This document shows positions 50,546 through 60,243 of a DNA stretch of 64,000 nt, one piece after another. The notes under the pieces are model-generated. The model saw only the letters and a list, made by a program, of their open reading frames with translations. It ran no database searches and was not told where the DNA came from. Made by a program: the position numbers and the translations under genes. Within the stretch, counting starts at the first letter, position 1, and each line of letters begins with the position of its first letter. The DNA comes from Phycisphaerae bacterium. Lineage in GTDB: Bacteria > Planctomycetota > Phycisphaerae > UBA1845 > Fen-1342. Location: assembly GCA_022072445.1 (NCBI GenBank), contig JAJVHV010000003.1, forward strand, positions 135,204 to 199,203. The letters are read 5' to 3'.

Positions 50546-53395
50546 ATGTCACGACCTGCCGTCTTCTCCAGCGCACTGCTTCTTACGCTCGGCACCGCGG
50601 TTTCCGCGGGCCGCGGCCAGCAACTGCCGACCGATCCGACTCTGGTGAGCGGTGAACTGGAAAATGGTCTGCGTTACATCATCCGGCAGCATGCCAACCC
50701 GCCGGGGCGGGCGACGTTGTGGGTGCACATGCACTCGGGCTCGCTGAACGAGACGGATCGGCAGCGGGGGCTGGCGCACTATCTCGAGCACCTGGCGTTC
50801 AACGGTTCGGCGAATTTTCCGCCGGGCTCGGTCGTGCCATTCTTTCAGTCGCTGGGGATGACGTTCGGGCGCGACCAGAACGCCTTCACGAACATGGAGC
50901 AGACGACGTACCAGCTTTCGCTGCCCGACACGAAGGCTGAGACGCTCGGCAAGGGGCTGACGTTTTTCGCCGACATCGTTTCGCGGCTGTCGCTGTTGCC
51001 GGCGGAGATCGACGCGGAGCGGCAGATCATTCAGGAGGAGCGGCGGCGCGGGCTTTCGGGCCGGCAGCGCACGAGCGACTACGTGCTGGAGCACATCGCG
51101 CCGGGGTCGCTCTACAGCCAGCGCGACACGATCGGCACCGAGCAGACCATCGACAGCGTCAACGAGCAGGACTTCCGCGAGTACTACGGCAAGTGGTACG
51201 GCGCCTCGAACGCGACGCTGATGGTCGTCGCCGACGCCGACCCGGCGGAGATCGTCCGGCTGGTGAAGGAGAAGTTCGGCGACGCGCCGAAGAAGCCGCG
51301 GCCGACGCCGCAGGCGCCCGGCGTGAAGGCGTATGAGAAGAGCTTTGCGATCGTGACGAGCGATCCGGAGGTGCGGTCCGAGGACGTGCGGATCACGCGG
51401 CTGGAGCCGGCCCGAGCGCCCACGACGACGGTGAAGCAATATCGCGACGACCTGGTGCTGCGGCTGGCGGAAGGGGCGCTGAATCGGCGGCTGTCGGACA
51501 AGACGTCGCGCGGCGGGACGAGCTATCTGAATGCGCGGGCGTCGGCCGGCAACGACTCGAACGCCGTGTTCATGGCGGAGATTTCGGCCCGGCCGATGCC
51601 GGGAAAGTGGAAGGCGGCGCTGGAGGAGGTCGCGCTGGAATTGCAGCGGGCCCGCGCGTTCGGCTTTACCTCGCGGGAGCTGGAGGATGAGAAGAAAGAG
51701 ACGCTTTCGGGCGCCGAGCGCGCCGTCGAGACCGAGGGTACGCAACTGGCCGGCGCGCTCATCGGCCGGATGAATCGCAGCGTCGGGGGCGGCGAGCCGA
51801 TCATGTCGCCGCAGCAGCGGCTCGACCTGCTCAAGCAGCTTTTGCCCGGTATCTCGCTGGAGGAAGTCGGAAAGCGATTCGCCGCTGAGTTCGACCCGAA
51901 GGCGGTGGCGTTCATCGCGGTGCTGCCGGCGGGCGGCGACGTGCCGAGCGAGGCCGAGCTCCTGGAGATCGGCACGCGCGCCCTGGCGGTGACGCCGACG
52001 CAGGAGGCGGAGCTGGCGCACGCCACGCAGCTCATGAGCGAGCTGCCGACGCCCGGCAAGGTCGCCGAAGGCGGCGAGCACGCCGCCAGCAAAGTCTGGT
52101 CGGGCTGGTTGAGCAACAACGCGCGCGTGCATCACCGCTTCATGGACGAACGCAAGAACGAAGTGTCGGTGACCATCACGCTCTACGGCGGCGAACTGCT
52201 CGAGACCGCCGAGAATCGCGGCATTACGTCGGCGGCGCAGATCGCGTTTTCGCGGCCCGCGACCAAGAAGCTCTCGTCGACCGACATCCGCGAACTCATG
52301 ACCGGCAAGAAAGTCAACGTGGGCGGCGGCGGCGGGTTCGGCGGCCGGGGCGGTGGGCGGCGCGGCGGGCGGGGCGGCGGCGGCGGCTCGGATTCGATCT
52401 CGCTCTCGATCTCGGGCAGCCCCGAGGAGCTCGAAACCGGGTTCCAGCTCGCGCACCTGCTGCTGACGCAGCCGCGGATCGAGCCGGCCGCATTCACCCA
52501 GATGCAGACCACCGTCCGCGAGATGCTGCAGGAGTCGCTCAAGAACCCCATGGCGCTCGGCATGCGCACCGCGGGCGCCGCGCCCTATCCGGCGGACGTG
52601 GCCCGCACGCAGCCGACGACGGTCGAGCAAATCGACAAACTCACCGTCGAGGCGGCCCAGAGCTGGCTTGACAAGCTGATTCGCAATTCGCCGATCGAAG
52701 TCTCGATCGTCGGCGACCTGCCGCGCGAGCGGGCCCTCGAGCTGACGGCCCGCTACGTCGGCTCGCTGCCGCCACGCGACAAGATCGGCACGGAGTCGTT
52801 CGCCGAGCTGCGGCGGCTGAAGCGGCCGGAGGGTCCGCGGACGATCGACAAGACGCTGGAGACGCCGACGGCGCAGGCCTTTGTGCTTTCGGGCTTCTAC
52901 GGCGCCGATGAGCTGAATGTCGCCGACTCGCTGGCGTTGTCGATGGCGGCGCGGATTCTGTCCACCCGCATGGTCAAGGAAGTGCGCGAGGAGGCACAGC
53001 TCGTGTACAGCATCGGAGCCAGCGCGCGGGCCGCGAGCACGTATCCCGGCTTCGGCATCTTCTCGGCCTCGGCGCCGACCGAGCCGGGCAAGGCCGCGGC
53101 GCTGATCGAAAAACTCGGCGCGATGTACGATGCGTTCGCCGCGAGCGGGCCGACCGCCGAGGAGCTCGACGTTGCCAAGAAGCAGATGGCCAACACGCTG
53201 GAAGAGCAGATGCGCGAGCCGGGCTTCTGGAGCGGACAGATCAGCAAGATGACGTTCCGCGGCACCAGCCTGGACGACGTCATGAACGAGCCGGCGGCGT
53301 ACCAGGCGCTGACCGCCCAGCAGATTCAGCAGACCTTCGCCCGCTACGCGGCGGCGAAGAATCGGCTGGTGGTGCGGGTGAAGCCGCAGGAATAG
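50546..53395 (+). CDS. M16-family zinc metallopeptidase (PqqL-like)
   Basis: This 949-residue protein has a signal peptide and a GGGAGC ribosome site. The inverted zinc motif is HYLEH (H78, E81, H82) in the first half, with the third ligand expected in the 'E-x-x-x-I/R-R' region (IIQEERRR). The second half is a catalytically silent M16 domain. It has a Gly/Arg-rich insert at about 592-617, which is unusual. It should degrade peptides in the periplasm. No operon partner. Confidence 0.9.
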   Translation: MSRPAVFSSALLLTLGTAVSAGRGQQLPTDPTLVSGELENGLRYIIRQHANPPGRATLWVHMHSGSLNETDRQRGLAHYLEHLAFNGSANFPPGSVVPFFQSLGMTFGRDQNAFTNMEQTTYQLSLPDTKAETLGKGLTFFADIVSRLSLLPAEIDAERQIIQEERRRGLSGRQRTSDYVLEHIAPGSLYSQRDTIGTEQTIDSVNEQDFREYYGKWYGASNATLMVVADADPAEIVRLVKEKFGDAPKKPRPTPQAPGVKAYEKSFAIVTSDPEVRSEDVRITRLEPARAPTTTVKQYRDDLVLRLAEGALNRRLSDKTSRGGTSYLNARASAGNDSNAVFMAEISARPMPGKWKAALEEVALELQRARAFGFTSRELEDEKKETLSGAERAVETEGTQLAGALIGRMNRSVGGGEPIMSPQQRLDLLKQLLPGISLEEVGKRFAAEFDPKAVAFIAVLPAGGDVPSEAELLEIGTRALAVTPTQEAELAHATQLMSELPTPGKVAEGGEHAASKVWSGWLSNNARVHHRFMDERKNEVSVTITLYGGELLETAENRGITSAAQIAFSRPATKKLSSTDIRELMTGKKVNVGGGGGFGGRGGGRRGGRGGGGGSDSISLSISGSPEELETGFQLAHLLLTQPRIEPAAFTQMQTTVREMLQESLKNPMALGMRTAGAAPYPADVARTQPTTVEQIDKLTVEAAQSWLDKLIRNSPIEVSIVGDLPRERALELTARYVGSLPPRDKIGTESFAELRRLKRPEGPRTIDKTLETPTAQAFVLSGFYGADELNVADSLALSMAARILSTRMVKEVREEAQLVYSIGASARAASTYPGFGIFSASAPTEPGKAAALIEKLGAMYDAFAASGPTAEELDVAKKQMANTLEEQMREPGFWSGQISKMTFRGTSLDDVMNEPAAYQALTAQQIQQTFARYAAAKNRLVVRVKPQE

Positions 53396-53468
53396 AAGTC
53401 AGAAGTCAGAGGTCAGCGTTCGGATCCGGGTTGCGCGCCGTCTCCACGGCGGTGTGCATGGGCGGTTA

Positions 53469-54995
53469 TCATGCCGCGCGCCGCGGTTGAAACGCCGCCG
53501 CCAGCACGCCGGACATGGCGCACAGGCCGGCGGCGATGGCAAAGGCCGTGAAGTAGCTGCCGGTGGCCTGCATCGCCAGATTGCCCAGCGCAACGCCGCT
53601 CACGCCCGCGACGCCATAGGACGTGAAGACCCAGCCGTAGTTCGCGCCCAGGTTGCGCGTTCCGAAGAGATCGGCCGTCAGCGACGGGAAGACCGCGAAG
53701 TTGCCGCCGAAGTTGAAGCCCACGCAGGCGGCGCCGGCGGCGAGCGCGAAGGGCGTCTGGAGCGTGGCGAGCAGGAGCATGGTGGCAGCCTGGAGGAGAA
53801 ACATCGCGGCCATGGCGGCCCGCCGGCCGATGCGGTCGGAGGCCAGACCCCAGACGATGCGGCCGATGGCGTTGAAGACCGCCAGCCACGCGACCGCTTC
53901 AGCGCCGCGCAGCAGCAGCGTCCGTTGCGCCGCGTCATCGGGCGGGGCGGCGGCGCGCGTCGCGGCATCGATCAACTGCTGGCCGGCGAACGGCTTGAGG
54001 ATTCCGATCACCATCAGTCCGGCCAGGGCTCCGCTGAAGAACATCAGCCAGACGACGTAAAACGAGCGCGTCCGCAGCGTCTGCCGCCAGCTCAGGTCGC
54101 GCGAGGCGGCGGCACCGCCCGCCGTGCCGGGCGCGGCTGCCGGAGCCGGCGGATTGCACAACAGCGCAGCCCCGCAGCAGACCGCGACCAGGCAGACAAC
54201 GGCGTGCACGGTGAAGAAGCGCTGGATGCCGTAGCGCTCGATGAAGCCGACGGCGCCGAGAATCCACTTCTGGCTGAAGAGCCACGCCCCCAGGCCGAAG
54301 CCCGCGACCGCGATTCCGGACACGAGCCCTTTGTGCCGCGGGAACCACTTCACCAGAGCCGCGATCGGACAGACATACGCAAAGCCGATCCCGGTGCCGG
54401 CCACCAGACCGACGCTCGCCCAGAGCAGCAGCAGCCGGTCGCGCGCGTCGCCGGAGATCAGGCGGTTGCCCAGCGTCACGCCGGCGACGACGACGGCGGC
54501 GACGATGCCCAGCGGCAGGTAGCGCAGCAGCGGAAAGGCCTGCTCATCCATCCGCCCGACGAGCAGGTGATAGACCAGCAGCAGCGCGATCGTGATGCCG
54601 CCCATCAGCACGCCGTGACACAGGTAGAACGTCGCCAGGTTGTGCGCCTGACTGGCGATGAGAAAGCCCAGCGCCAGAAGGCAGCCGCCGAGCGTCGCCG
54701 TGAAGCGCGGGCCGCGCAAATCCTGCAACCGGCCGGCGAAGACCATTGAGCCGGCGAAGCTCAGCAGGCAGATGCCGAAGGCGTATTTGAGGTGGTTCTG
54801 GCCGATGCCGCCCGCCGCGCTCACGTCGGGCGCGGCGTTGAGCCACTCGCGTTCGAGCGGCTGCCAGAAGATACTGTAACCGTAGACGGTGCCCAGGATG
54901 AGCTGGATGATGATGGCACCGAACAGCACGTGCCAGCGTGTGCGTACCACCGTCGCGGTCCTGCTTGTGGTTTGCTCCAACGCAATCGTCGTCAT
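53469..54995 (-). CDS. MFS transporter, oxalate/formate antiporter (OFA) type
   Basis: This 508-residue protein starts MTTIALEQTTSRTATVVRTR followed by 12 membrane segments. Typical OFA signs are FGAIIIQLILGTVYGYSIFW, the long YVCPIAALVKWFPRHKGLV, and GVASDRIGRR-like GLASDRIGRRAAM. It may carry a small carboxylate. The upstream open frame is unrelated. A 300-base gap to the next gene on the right contains no clear element. A substrate among the aromatic-acid or pyruvate by-products of the adjacent lyases is possible, but this is only inference. Confidence 0.85.
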   Translation of the reverse strand: MTTIALEQTTSRTATVVRTRWHVLFGAIIIQLILGTVYGYSIFWQPLEREWLNAAPDVSAAGGIGQNHLKYAFGICLLSFAGSMVFAGRLQDLRGPRFTATLGGCLLALGFLIASQAHNLATFYLCHGVLMGGITIALLLVYHLLVGRMDEQAFPLLRYLPLGIVAAVVVAGVTLGNRLISGDARDRLLLLWASVGLVAGTGIGFAYVCPIAALVKWFPRHKGLVSGIAVAGFGLGAWLFSQKWILGAVGFIERYGIQRFFTVHAVVCLVAVCCGAALLCNPPAPAAAPGTAGGAAASRDLSWRQTLRTRSFYVVWLMFFSGALAGLMVIGILKPFAGQQLIDAATRAAAPPDDAAQRTLLLRGAEAVAWLAVFNAIGRIVWGLASDRIGRRAAMAAMFLLQAATMLLLATLQTPFALAAGAACVGFNFGGNFAVFPSLTADLFGTRNLGANYGWVFTSYGVAGVSGVALGNLAMQATGSYFTAFAIAAGLCAMSGVLAAAFQPRRAA

Positions 54996-55303
54996 TGTTC
55001 GACAACCTCGCTGCCAGGCGCGCCAGCGCCGATAACCCGAATCCCCCCGCTTCACTTCCTGCCCGGATGTAGGGAAGTGCACGCAAGCGGCGTGCCACGC
55101 GTGGTCCGGCGGGAGACGGGGTGGAGTAGCGGGGTGGGTTGAAACGCGCAGCCCTGCGGGAAACCGCGCTACCCGGCCGTTCGGACGCGCCAATCCTGCC
55201 GAACTGAAGCCGGGAATGGCACTTGCATTGCGCTCATCGCTACGGGCCGGCGCGTCGAGGCTGACGCGGGCGTCGTCTCTGTGAGAATCTAGGAGAGCCG
55301 CAG

Positions 55304-56707
55304 ATGTTGGGTCGCCGAGCGTGGGCTGAGCCGTGGAAAGTGAAGATGGTGGAGCACCTGCGGATGACGACGCGCGGCGAGCGTGAGCGGGCGATCCGGG
55401 AGGCGGGGTTTAACACGTTTCTGCTGCCGAGCGAGCTGGTCTACATCGATCTGCTGACGGATTCGGGCACGTCGGCGATGAGCGACCGGCAGTGGGCCGG
55501 GCTGATGATGGGTGACGAGGCGTACGCGGGGTCGATGAATTTCTATCATCTCGAGGCCGCGGTGCGGAAGTTCTACGGCTACAAGCATCTGATTCCGACG
55601 CACCAGGGGCGCGGGGCCGAGCACATTTTGAGCCAGCTCTGCATCGGATCGGGGCAGATCGTGCCGGGCAACATGTATTTCACGACGACGAAGATGCACC
55701 AGGAGCTGGCGGGCGGGACGTTCGCCGACGTGATCATCGACGCGGCGCACGATCCGGCCAGCGAGCACCCGTTCAAGGGCAACTGCGACCTGGCGAAGAT
55801 CGAGAGGCTGATCCGCGAGTTCGGCGCCGAGAAGATCGCCTATCTGTCGCTCGAGACGAACGTCAACATGGCGGGGGGGCAGCCGTGCAGCCTGGAGAAC
55901 ATTAAGGCGACGTGCGAGCTATGCCACCGGCACGGGATCAAGGTGTTTCTGGACGCGACACGGGCGGTGGAGAACGCGTATTTCATTCAGCAGCGCGAGC
56001 AGGGCTGCGCGCGCATGTCGCTGGCGGAGATCCTGCGCGCCATCTGCGACTGCACCGACGGCTGTACGATGTCGGCCAAGAAGGACGCGCTGGTCAACAT
56101 CGGCGGGTTTCTGGCGGTGAATGACGACGAGCTGGCCGAGCGGGCGCGGAACATGGTCGTGGTGTACGAGGGGCTGCACACGTACGGCGGGCTGGCGGGG
56201 CGCGACATGGAGGCGATGGCGATCGGGATCGAGGAGTCGGTGCAGCTCGATCACATGCACGCGCGGATCGGGCAGGTCGAGTATCTGGGGCACAAGCTGA
56301 TCGACGCGGGTGTGCCGATCGTACGGCCGATCGGCGGGCACGGCATTTTTCTGGATGCCAAGGCGTTTCTGCCGCACGTGCCACGCGAGGAGTTTCCGGC
56401 TCAGGCACTCTCGGCGGCGCTGTACGTCGACTCGGGGGTGCGGGCGATGGAGCGCGGGGCGGTGTCGGCCGGGCGCGACAAGCAGACCGGCAAGCACCTC
56501 TTTCCGGCGCTGGAGCTGGTGCGGCTGACGATTCCGCGGCGGGTGTACACGCAGGCGCACATGGACGTGACGGCGGAGTCCGTGATATCACTCTATGAGG
56601 ATCGCCAGAGCATCGTCGGGTTGCGGTTCACGTACGAGCCGAAATACCTGCGCTTCTTTCAGGCGCGATTCGAGCCGGTGCGCGGCGAGCGGGTGCTGAC
56701 GAACTGA
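55304..56707 (+). CDS. tpl: Tyrosine phenol-lyase
   Basis: This 467-residue PLP enzyme matches the beta-eliminating lyase family closely: NTFLLPSELVYIDLLTDSGT, AMSDRQWAGLMMGDEAYAGS, PTHQGRGAEHIL, CTMSAKKDALVNIGG (PLP lysine) and YEGLHTYGGLAGRDMEAMAI. The region GVRAMERGAVSAGRD carries the arginine and MERG that mark tyrosine phenol-lyase rather than tryptophanase (which has an IEIG/CEIG-type motif). It splits tyrosine into phenol, pyruvate and ammonia. AGGAGAG precedes the start. A tryptophanase gene follows after 54 bases. Confidence 0.88.
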   Translation: MLGRRAWAEPWKVKMVEHLRMTTRGERERAIREAGFNTFLLPSELVYIDLLTDSGTSAMSDRQWAGLMMGDEAYAGSMNFYHLEAAVRKFYGYKHLIPTHQGRGAEHILSQLCIGSGQIVPGNMYFTTTKMHQELAGGTFADVIIDAAHDPASEHPFKGNCDLAKIERLIREFGAEKIAYLSLETNVNMAGGQPCSLENIKATCELCHRHGIKVFLDATRAVENAYFIQQREQGCARMSLAEILRAICDCTDGCTMSAKKDALVNIGGFLAVNDDELAERARNMVVVYEGLHTYGGLAGRDMEAMAIGIEESVQLDHMHARIGQVEYLGHKLIDAGVPIVRPIGGHGIFLDAKAFLPHVPREEFPAQALSAALYVDSGVRAMERGAVSAGRDKQTGKHLFPALELVRLTIPRRVYTQAHMDVTAESVISLYEDRQSIVGLRFTYEPKYLRFFQARFEPVRGERVLTN

Positions 56708-56761
56708 CAGGCGACGCGGCGCGGCGGCGCCCGGAGCGGTCGCCTCATACGGCAGGGACAC

Positions 56762-58120
56762 GTGAAGACGATCATCGAGCCGTTTCGGATCAAGGTGGTG
56801 GAGCCGATCCGCATGACGACGCGCGAGGAGCGCGAGGAGATTCTGCGGCGGGCGGACTTCAACCTGTTCCGGATTCACGCCGACGACGTGCTGATCGACC
56901 TGCTGACCGACAGCGGGACGGGGGCGATGAGCAGCCTGCAATGGTCCGGCGTGATGAAGGGCGACGAGTCGTACGCCGGCGCGAAGAGCTGGTTTGTGTT
57001 GGAGAAGTCGGTGCGCGAGCTGACGGGCTTTGAGCACATTCTGCCGACGCACCAGGGCCGCGCCAGCGAGCGGATCCTGTTCGAGCTGGTCGGCGGACCC
57101 GGCAAGATCGTGCCGAATAACAGCCATTTCGACACGACCCGCGCCAACATCGAACACTCGGGCGCGAAGGCGGTCGATCTGCTGATCGCCGAGGGGCGGC
57201 AGCCGGCGCTGCGGCATCCGTTCAAGGGCAACATGGATGTGGGGGCGCTGGAGCGGCTGATCGCGGAAGTGGGGGCGGCGTCGATTCCGCTCGTGATGCT
57301 GACGGTGACGAACAACAGCGGCGGTGGGCAGCCGGTCAGCCTGGAAAACATCCGCGCTGTGCGGCGCGTCTGCGACCGGCACGGGCTGCCGCTGTTTCTC
57401 GACGCCTGCCGCTTCGCCGAGAACGCCTATTTCATCAAGCGGCGCGAGCCGGGCCAGGCCGACCGGCCGGTGCGGGCCATCGTGCGCGAGATGTTCGACC
57501 TGTGCGACGGCGCCACGATCAGCGCCAAGAAGGACGGGCTGGTGAACATCGGCGGCCTGCTGCTGCTGCGCGACGCCAACCTCGTACGCCGCGCCGACGA
57601 GCTGCTCATTCTGACGGAGGGATTCCTGACCTACGGCGGGCTGGCGGGCCGCGACCTGGAGGCCATGGCGCAGGGCTTCGAAGAGGTGGTGCACGAAGAC
57701 TACCTGCAATACCGCATCCGCAGCACCGAGTATCTGGGGGAGAAGCTGCTGGCGGCGGGCGTTCAGATTGTCGAGCCGCCAGGCGGCCACGCGATCTACA
57801 TTGATGCGGCGGCGTTCTGCTCGCACATCCCGCCGGAGCATTTTCCGGGGCAGGCGCTGGTGGTGGGGCTGTACCGGGAGGCGGGCATCCGAGCCTGCGA
57901 GATCGGGAGCGTGATGTTCGGACAGGGGGGGCGGCGGCCGGCAATGGAGCTGGTGCGGCTGGCGATTCCGCGGCGTGTGTATACGCAGAGCCACATCGAC
58001 TATGTGATCGAGGCGATCGCCGCCGTCCACGCACGGCGCGCGGAGCTTCGGCCGCTGGGGATCATCGAGGAGCCGCCCTCGCTGCGGCACTTCACGGCGC
58101 GATTTCGCGAGCGGGCGTGA
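56762..58120 (+). CDS. tnaA: Tryptophanase
   Basis: This 452-residue PLP enzyme of the same family starts at GTG: EPFRIKVVEPIRMTTREERE, LTDSGTGAMSSLQWSGVMKG, GDESYAGAKSWF, PTHQGRASERILF, ISAKKDGLVNIGG (PLP lysine) and GIRACEIGSVMFG, the last being the tryptophanase-type motif. It cleaves tryptophan to indole, pyruvate and ammonia. It forms a pair with the tyrosine phenol-lyase upstream, so both can release phenol and indole. No TnaC-like leader peptide or tryptophan permease is seen. Confidence 0.88.
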   Translation: MKTIIEPFRIKVVEPIRMTTREEREEILRRADFNLFRIHADDVLIDLLTDSGTGAMSSLQWSGVMKGDESYAGAKSWFVLEKSVRELTGFEHILPTHQGRASERILFELVGGPGKIVPNNSHFDTTRANIEHSGAKAVDLLIAEGRQPALRHPFKGNMDVGALERLIAEVGAASIPLVMLTVTNNSGGGQPVSLENIRAVRRVCDRHGLPLFLDACRFAENAYFIKRREPGQADRPVRAIVREMFDLCDGATISAKKDGLVNIGGLLLLRDANLVRRADELLILTEGFLTYGGLAGRDLEAMAQGFEEVVHEDYLQYRIRSTEYLGEKLLAAGVQIVEPPGGHAIYIDAAAFCSHIPPEHFPGQALVVGLYREAGIRACEIGSVMFGQGGRRPAMELVRLAIPRRVYTQSHIDYVIEAIAAVHARRAELRPLGIIEEPPSLRHFTARFRERA

Positions 58121-58139
58121 CGCCCCGCCGCCCCGCCCG

Positions 58140-58715
58140 TCACGCCGGCGGCCAGGCGCGCTCCAGTTCGTCGGCGAGTTGCTCGAGCTCGGCACGGCGG
58201 TGGCCGGCGAAGGTGCCGCAATCCACCTTACACAGCCGGCCGCAGACCGTCGCGCTCTCAGCGCCGGGAATGACCGTGTCGGCCATGCGGAAGAGCACGT
58301 GATCCTCCTTGAAGATGTGCTGGCGGAGAAGCTCGATATATTCGCGCGCGATTCCGCAGAATCGCGCGACGCCATCGTCGACGCCGCGGCGCACCTCGTC
58401 GAGCGCGGCGGACATGCGGCTGACCAAGGCGCGGCCGACGCGGTGCTCATGCAGCATGACGCCGATGGGCCCCGACTCGCGCGGAATGCCGTGGGCCTCC
58501 AGCACGGGGAAGAGCACGTCTTCCTCCTTGGCGTGGTGGCACACGTCGGCGAAGGCGTGCAGGAAGGTGACGCAGCGCGAAAGCGCTTCGACTTCGAAGT
58601 TGCGGCTCTCGACGGCGCGCCGCACGAGCTGGTCGAACACGCGCAGCACACGTTCGATGATGCGATGCTCGCGGTGCAGATACGCACCGGGGGTGTCGGA
58701 GGGCAACCTGTCCAT
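58140..58715 (-). CDS. Hemerythrin HHE-domain protein
   Basis: This 191-residue protein has histidine- and carboxylate-rich helices: YLHREHRIIERVLRVF, FADVCHHAKEEDVLFP, VMLHEHRVG and ELLRQHIFKEDHVLF, i.e. the diiron ligands of hemerythrin-like oxygen or NO-responsive proteins. A short C-terminal part has VCGRLCKVDCG with cysteines that could bind metal. The ATG at 58715 was chosen because GGAG lies 8 bases upstream; a GTG at 58730 is an alternative. It lies convergent with the tryptophanase gene. Confidence 0.88.
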   Translation of the reverse strand: MDRLPSDTPGAYLHREHRIIERVLRVFDQLVRRAVESRNFEVEALSRCVTFLHAFADVCHHAKEEDVLFPVLEAHGIPRESGPIGVMLHEHRVGRALVSRMSAALDEVRRGVDDGVARFCGIAREYIELLRQHIFKEDHVLFRMADTVIPGAESATVCGRLCKVDCGTFAGHRRAELEQLADELERAWPPA

Positions 58716-58846
58716 CGAGGGAATCTCCACAGTTTGCGTGCTCAGCCCGGTTGCGAGAGTATACGCGACGGGCAGCGAGAGGCAAACACCCTCACTCTGG
58801 CACGCTCCAGTGTACTGCCTCGCAAGCGTGCCACCGTATCCAGCGT

Positions 58847-58911
58847 GGGGAGCATCGGCCTCTGGCCGGTGCGGTCGTGGATTTCACACCGGCCAGAGGC
58901 CGATGCTCCCC
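58847..58911. repeat. Perfect 25-bp inverted repeat with 15-base loop
   Basis: The left arm 58847-58871 and right arm 58887-58911 are perfectly complementary over 25 bases (left arm begins GGGGAGCATCGGCC). The loop is CGGTCGTGGATTTCA. A single-arm copy occurs at 12943. It is a dispersed repetitive element with strong hairpin potential, without a T-run. It lies in the gap between the hemerythrin and the PIG-V-like gene. Confidence 0.9.
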
Positions 58912-58944
58912 GTCCACATGTTGCGATATTCCTGAGGCACTGCA

Positions 58945-60243
58945 CTAGCTAACCATGATCCAGTCTACATATCCGGCCACATAGATCATTTGCAGCAGGG
59001 TCAGCGTGGTGATCACGGCGGTGATCGCCGCGCGGCGTCCCGCCCAGTGCCGCGTGGCAAGCCAGAGGAAGGTGGGCAACCCCATGAGGTGGTAGCGTGT
59101 GATGCCCAGCATGCGCCCGCCGGCGAACGGATCGGGCAGCCAGGCCATCACGAATACCAGAATCGTCACCAGCAGAAGCGGCCGAGGGAGCGGATGCGGA
59201 CGCGCCAGGCCGGCCATCGCCGCGCCCAGCAGCAGCAGGTTGAGCAGGTGATTCCAGTTGCGGCCGTCGGCGAGTTTGTCGACGTCGGCGCGTACGATCC
59301 ACTCGATAGTCTTGAGGGCCGGCTTGAAGACCGGCTGAAGGAACACGGCCTTGCGCCACGCGTTGGGCGGCAGGCGTTTTGCTTCCCACGAAACCTGGGC
59401 GGCGAAGTAGCCGTCGGGACGGCCGTAGTGCTGCCAGAGATATCCGAAATGCACCATGATCCCGCCGACCGACAGCAGCCCCAGAAACGCGGCGCGCAAC
59501 AGACGGAAGTGCAGCGGCCGCGAACCGGCTTGCAGAAGATTCATCAGGAACAGGACCACCGCCAGTACAACGCCGGTGGGGCGCGTCGCCGTGCATGCCG
59601 CGCAAGCGATCGCCGACAGCACGAAGCGGCTCCGGGCGGCCAGCCACAGCGAGAGGGCGATGCACAGAACAAAAACGCCCTCGCTGTATCCGGTCGAGAA
59701 GTACATCGCACCCGGAAATGCACACACCAGCAGGCTGGCACGCAGCGCTGTGGTGTCGTCGGTCAGCCGCCGGCACCAGTCGTGGAAAACAATGACGGCC
59801 AGCAGGCCGGCAACGTGCGAGACCAGCACCAGCGCCAGGTGCGCCGTCCAGTCGCTGACGGGATCGACAGGCGGCGCGGCCCCGCTGGCCAGCGCCACGA
59901 CGCCGCGAATCGCCTGCCAGACCGGCCAGGAGACCAGGGGGGCGAGCGGAAAGAACGCCGTCGCGTCGCCGATGCGGCCGCTGGCGTCCGCGGGCTGATA
60001 GCCGCGGCACATGATCTGAAGGTAGTGGCCCGAATCCCAGCGGATGAACGGGTTCGCCGGCCACCAGTCGCCGCCGCGGCCGTCGCGGTGTTGCGGCGTG
60101 GCGAAGGCGACGACGACGGCCAGGGCGCGCGTCAGCAGGTAGAACGCGACGGTGGCGGCGAGCGGCCCGCGGCGCGCGGCGGCGGGGTGCGGCGCGCGCT
60201 GGGGCGCGTGAGCCGATCCGGCCAGTTCCGGTGGCGCGCTCAC
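58945..60243 (-). CDS. Integral-membrane mannosyltransferase-like protein (PIG-V type)
   Basis: This 432-residue protein starts at a GTG that overlaps the stop of the preceding gene by 4 bases (GTGA). It has about ten membrane segments. A long loop after the first helix has IRWDSGHYLQIMCRGY and later AFFPLAPLVSWPVW, the pattern of GPI-mannosyltransferase 2/PIG-V-like enzymes in bacteria (catalytic Asp within R-W-D). It would transfer a sugar from a lipid-linked donor across the membrane. Coupling to the deacetylase-methyltransferase fusion suggests both act on one cell-envelope glycolipid or polysaccharide. Confidence 0.8.
   Translation of the reverse strand: MSAPPELAGSAHAPQRAPHPAAARRGPLAATVAFYLLTRALAVVVAFATPQHRDGRGGDWWPANPFIRWDSGHYLQIMCRGYQPADASGRIGDATAFFPLAPLVSWPVWQAIRGVVALASGAAPPVDPVSDWTAHLALVLVSHVAGLLAVIVFHDWCRRLTDDTTALRASLLVCAFPGAMYFSTGYSEGVFVLCIALSLWLAARSRFVLSAIACAACTATRPTGVVLAVVLFLMNLLQAGSRPLHFRLLRAAFLGLLSVGGIMVHFGYLWQHYGRPDGYFAAQVSWEAKRLPPNAWRKAVFLQPVFKPALKTIEWIVRADVDKLADGRNWNHLLNLLLLGAAMAGLARPHPLPRPLLLVTILVFVMAWLPDPFAGGRMLGITRYHLMGLPTFLWLATRHWAGRRAAITAVITTLTLLQMIYVAGYVDWIMVS

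Noticed and set aside
50549-52630. Minus-strand open frame of 693 residues
   Set aside because: Shadow of the M16 protease, rich in Arg and His, no motif.
56588-58687. Minus-strand open frame of 699 residues
   Set aside because: Shadow of the tryptophanase gene and of part of the hemerythrin gene in another frame.
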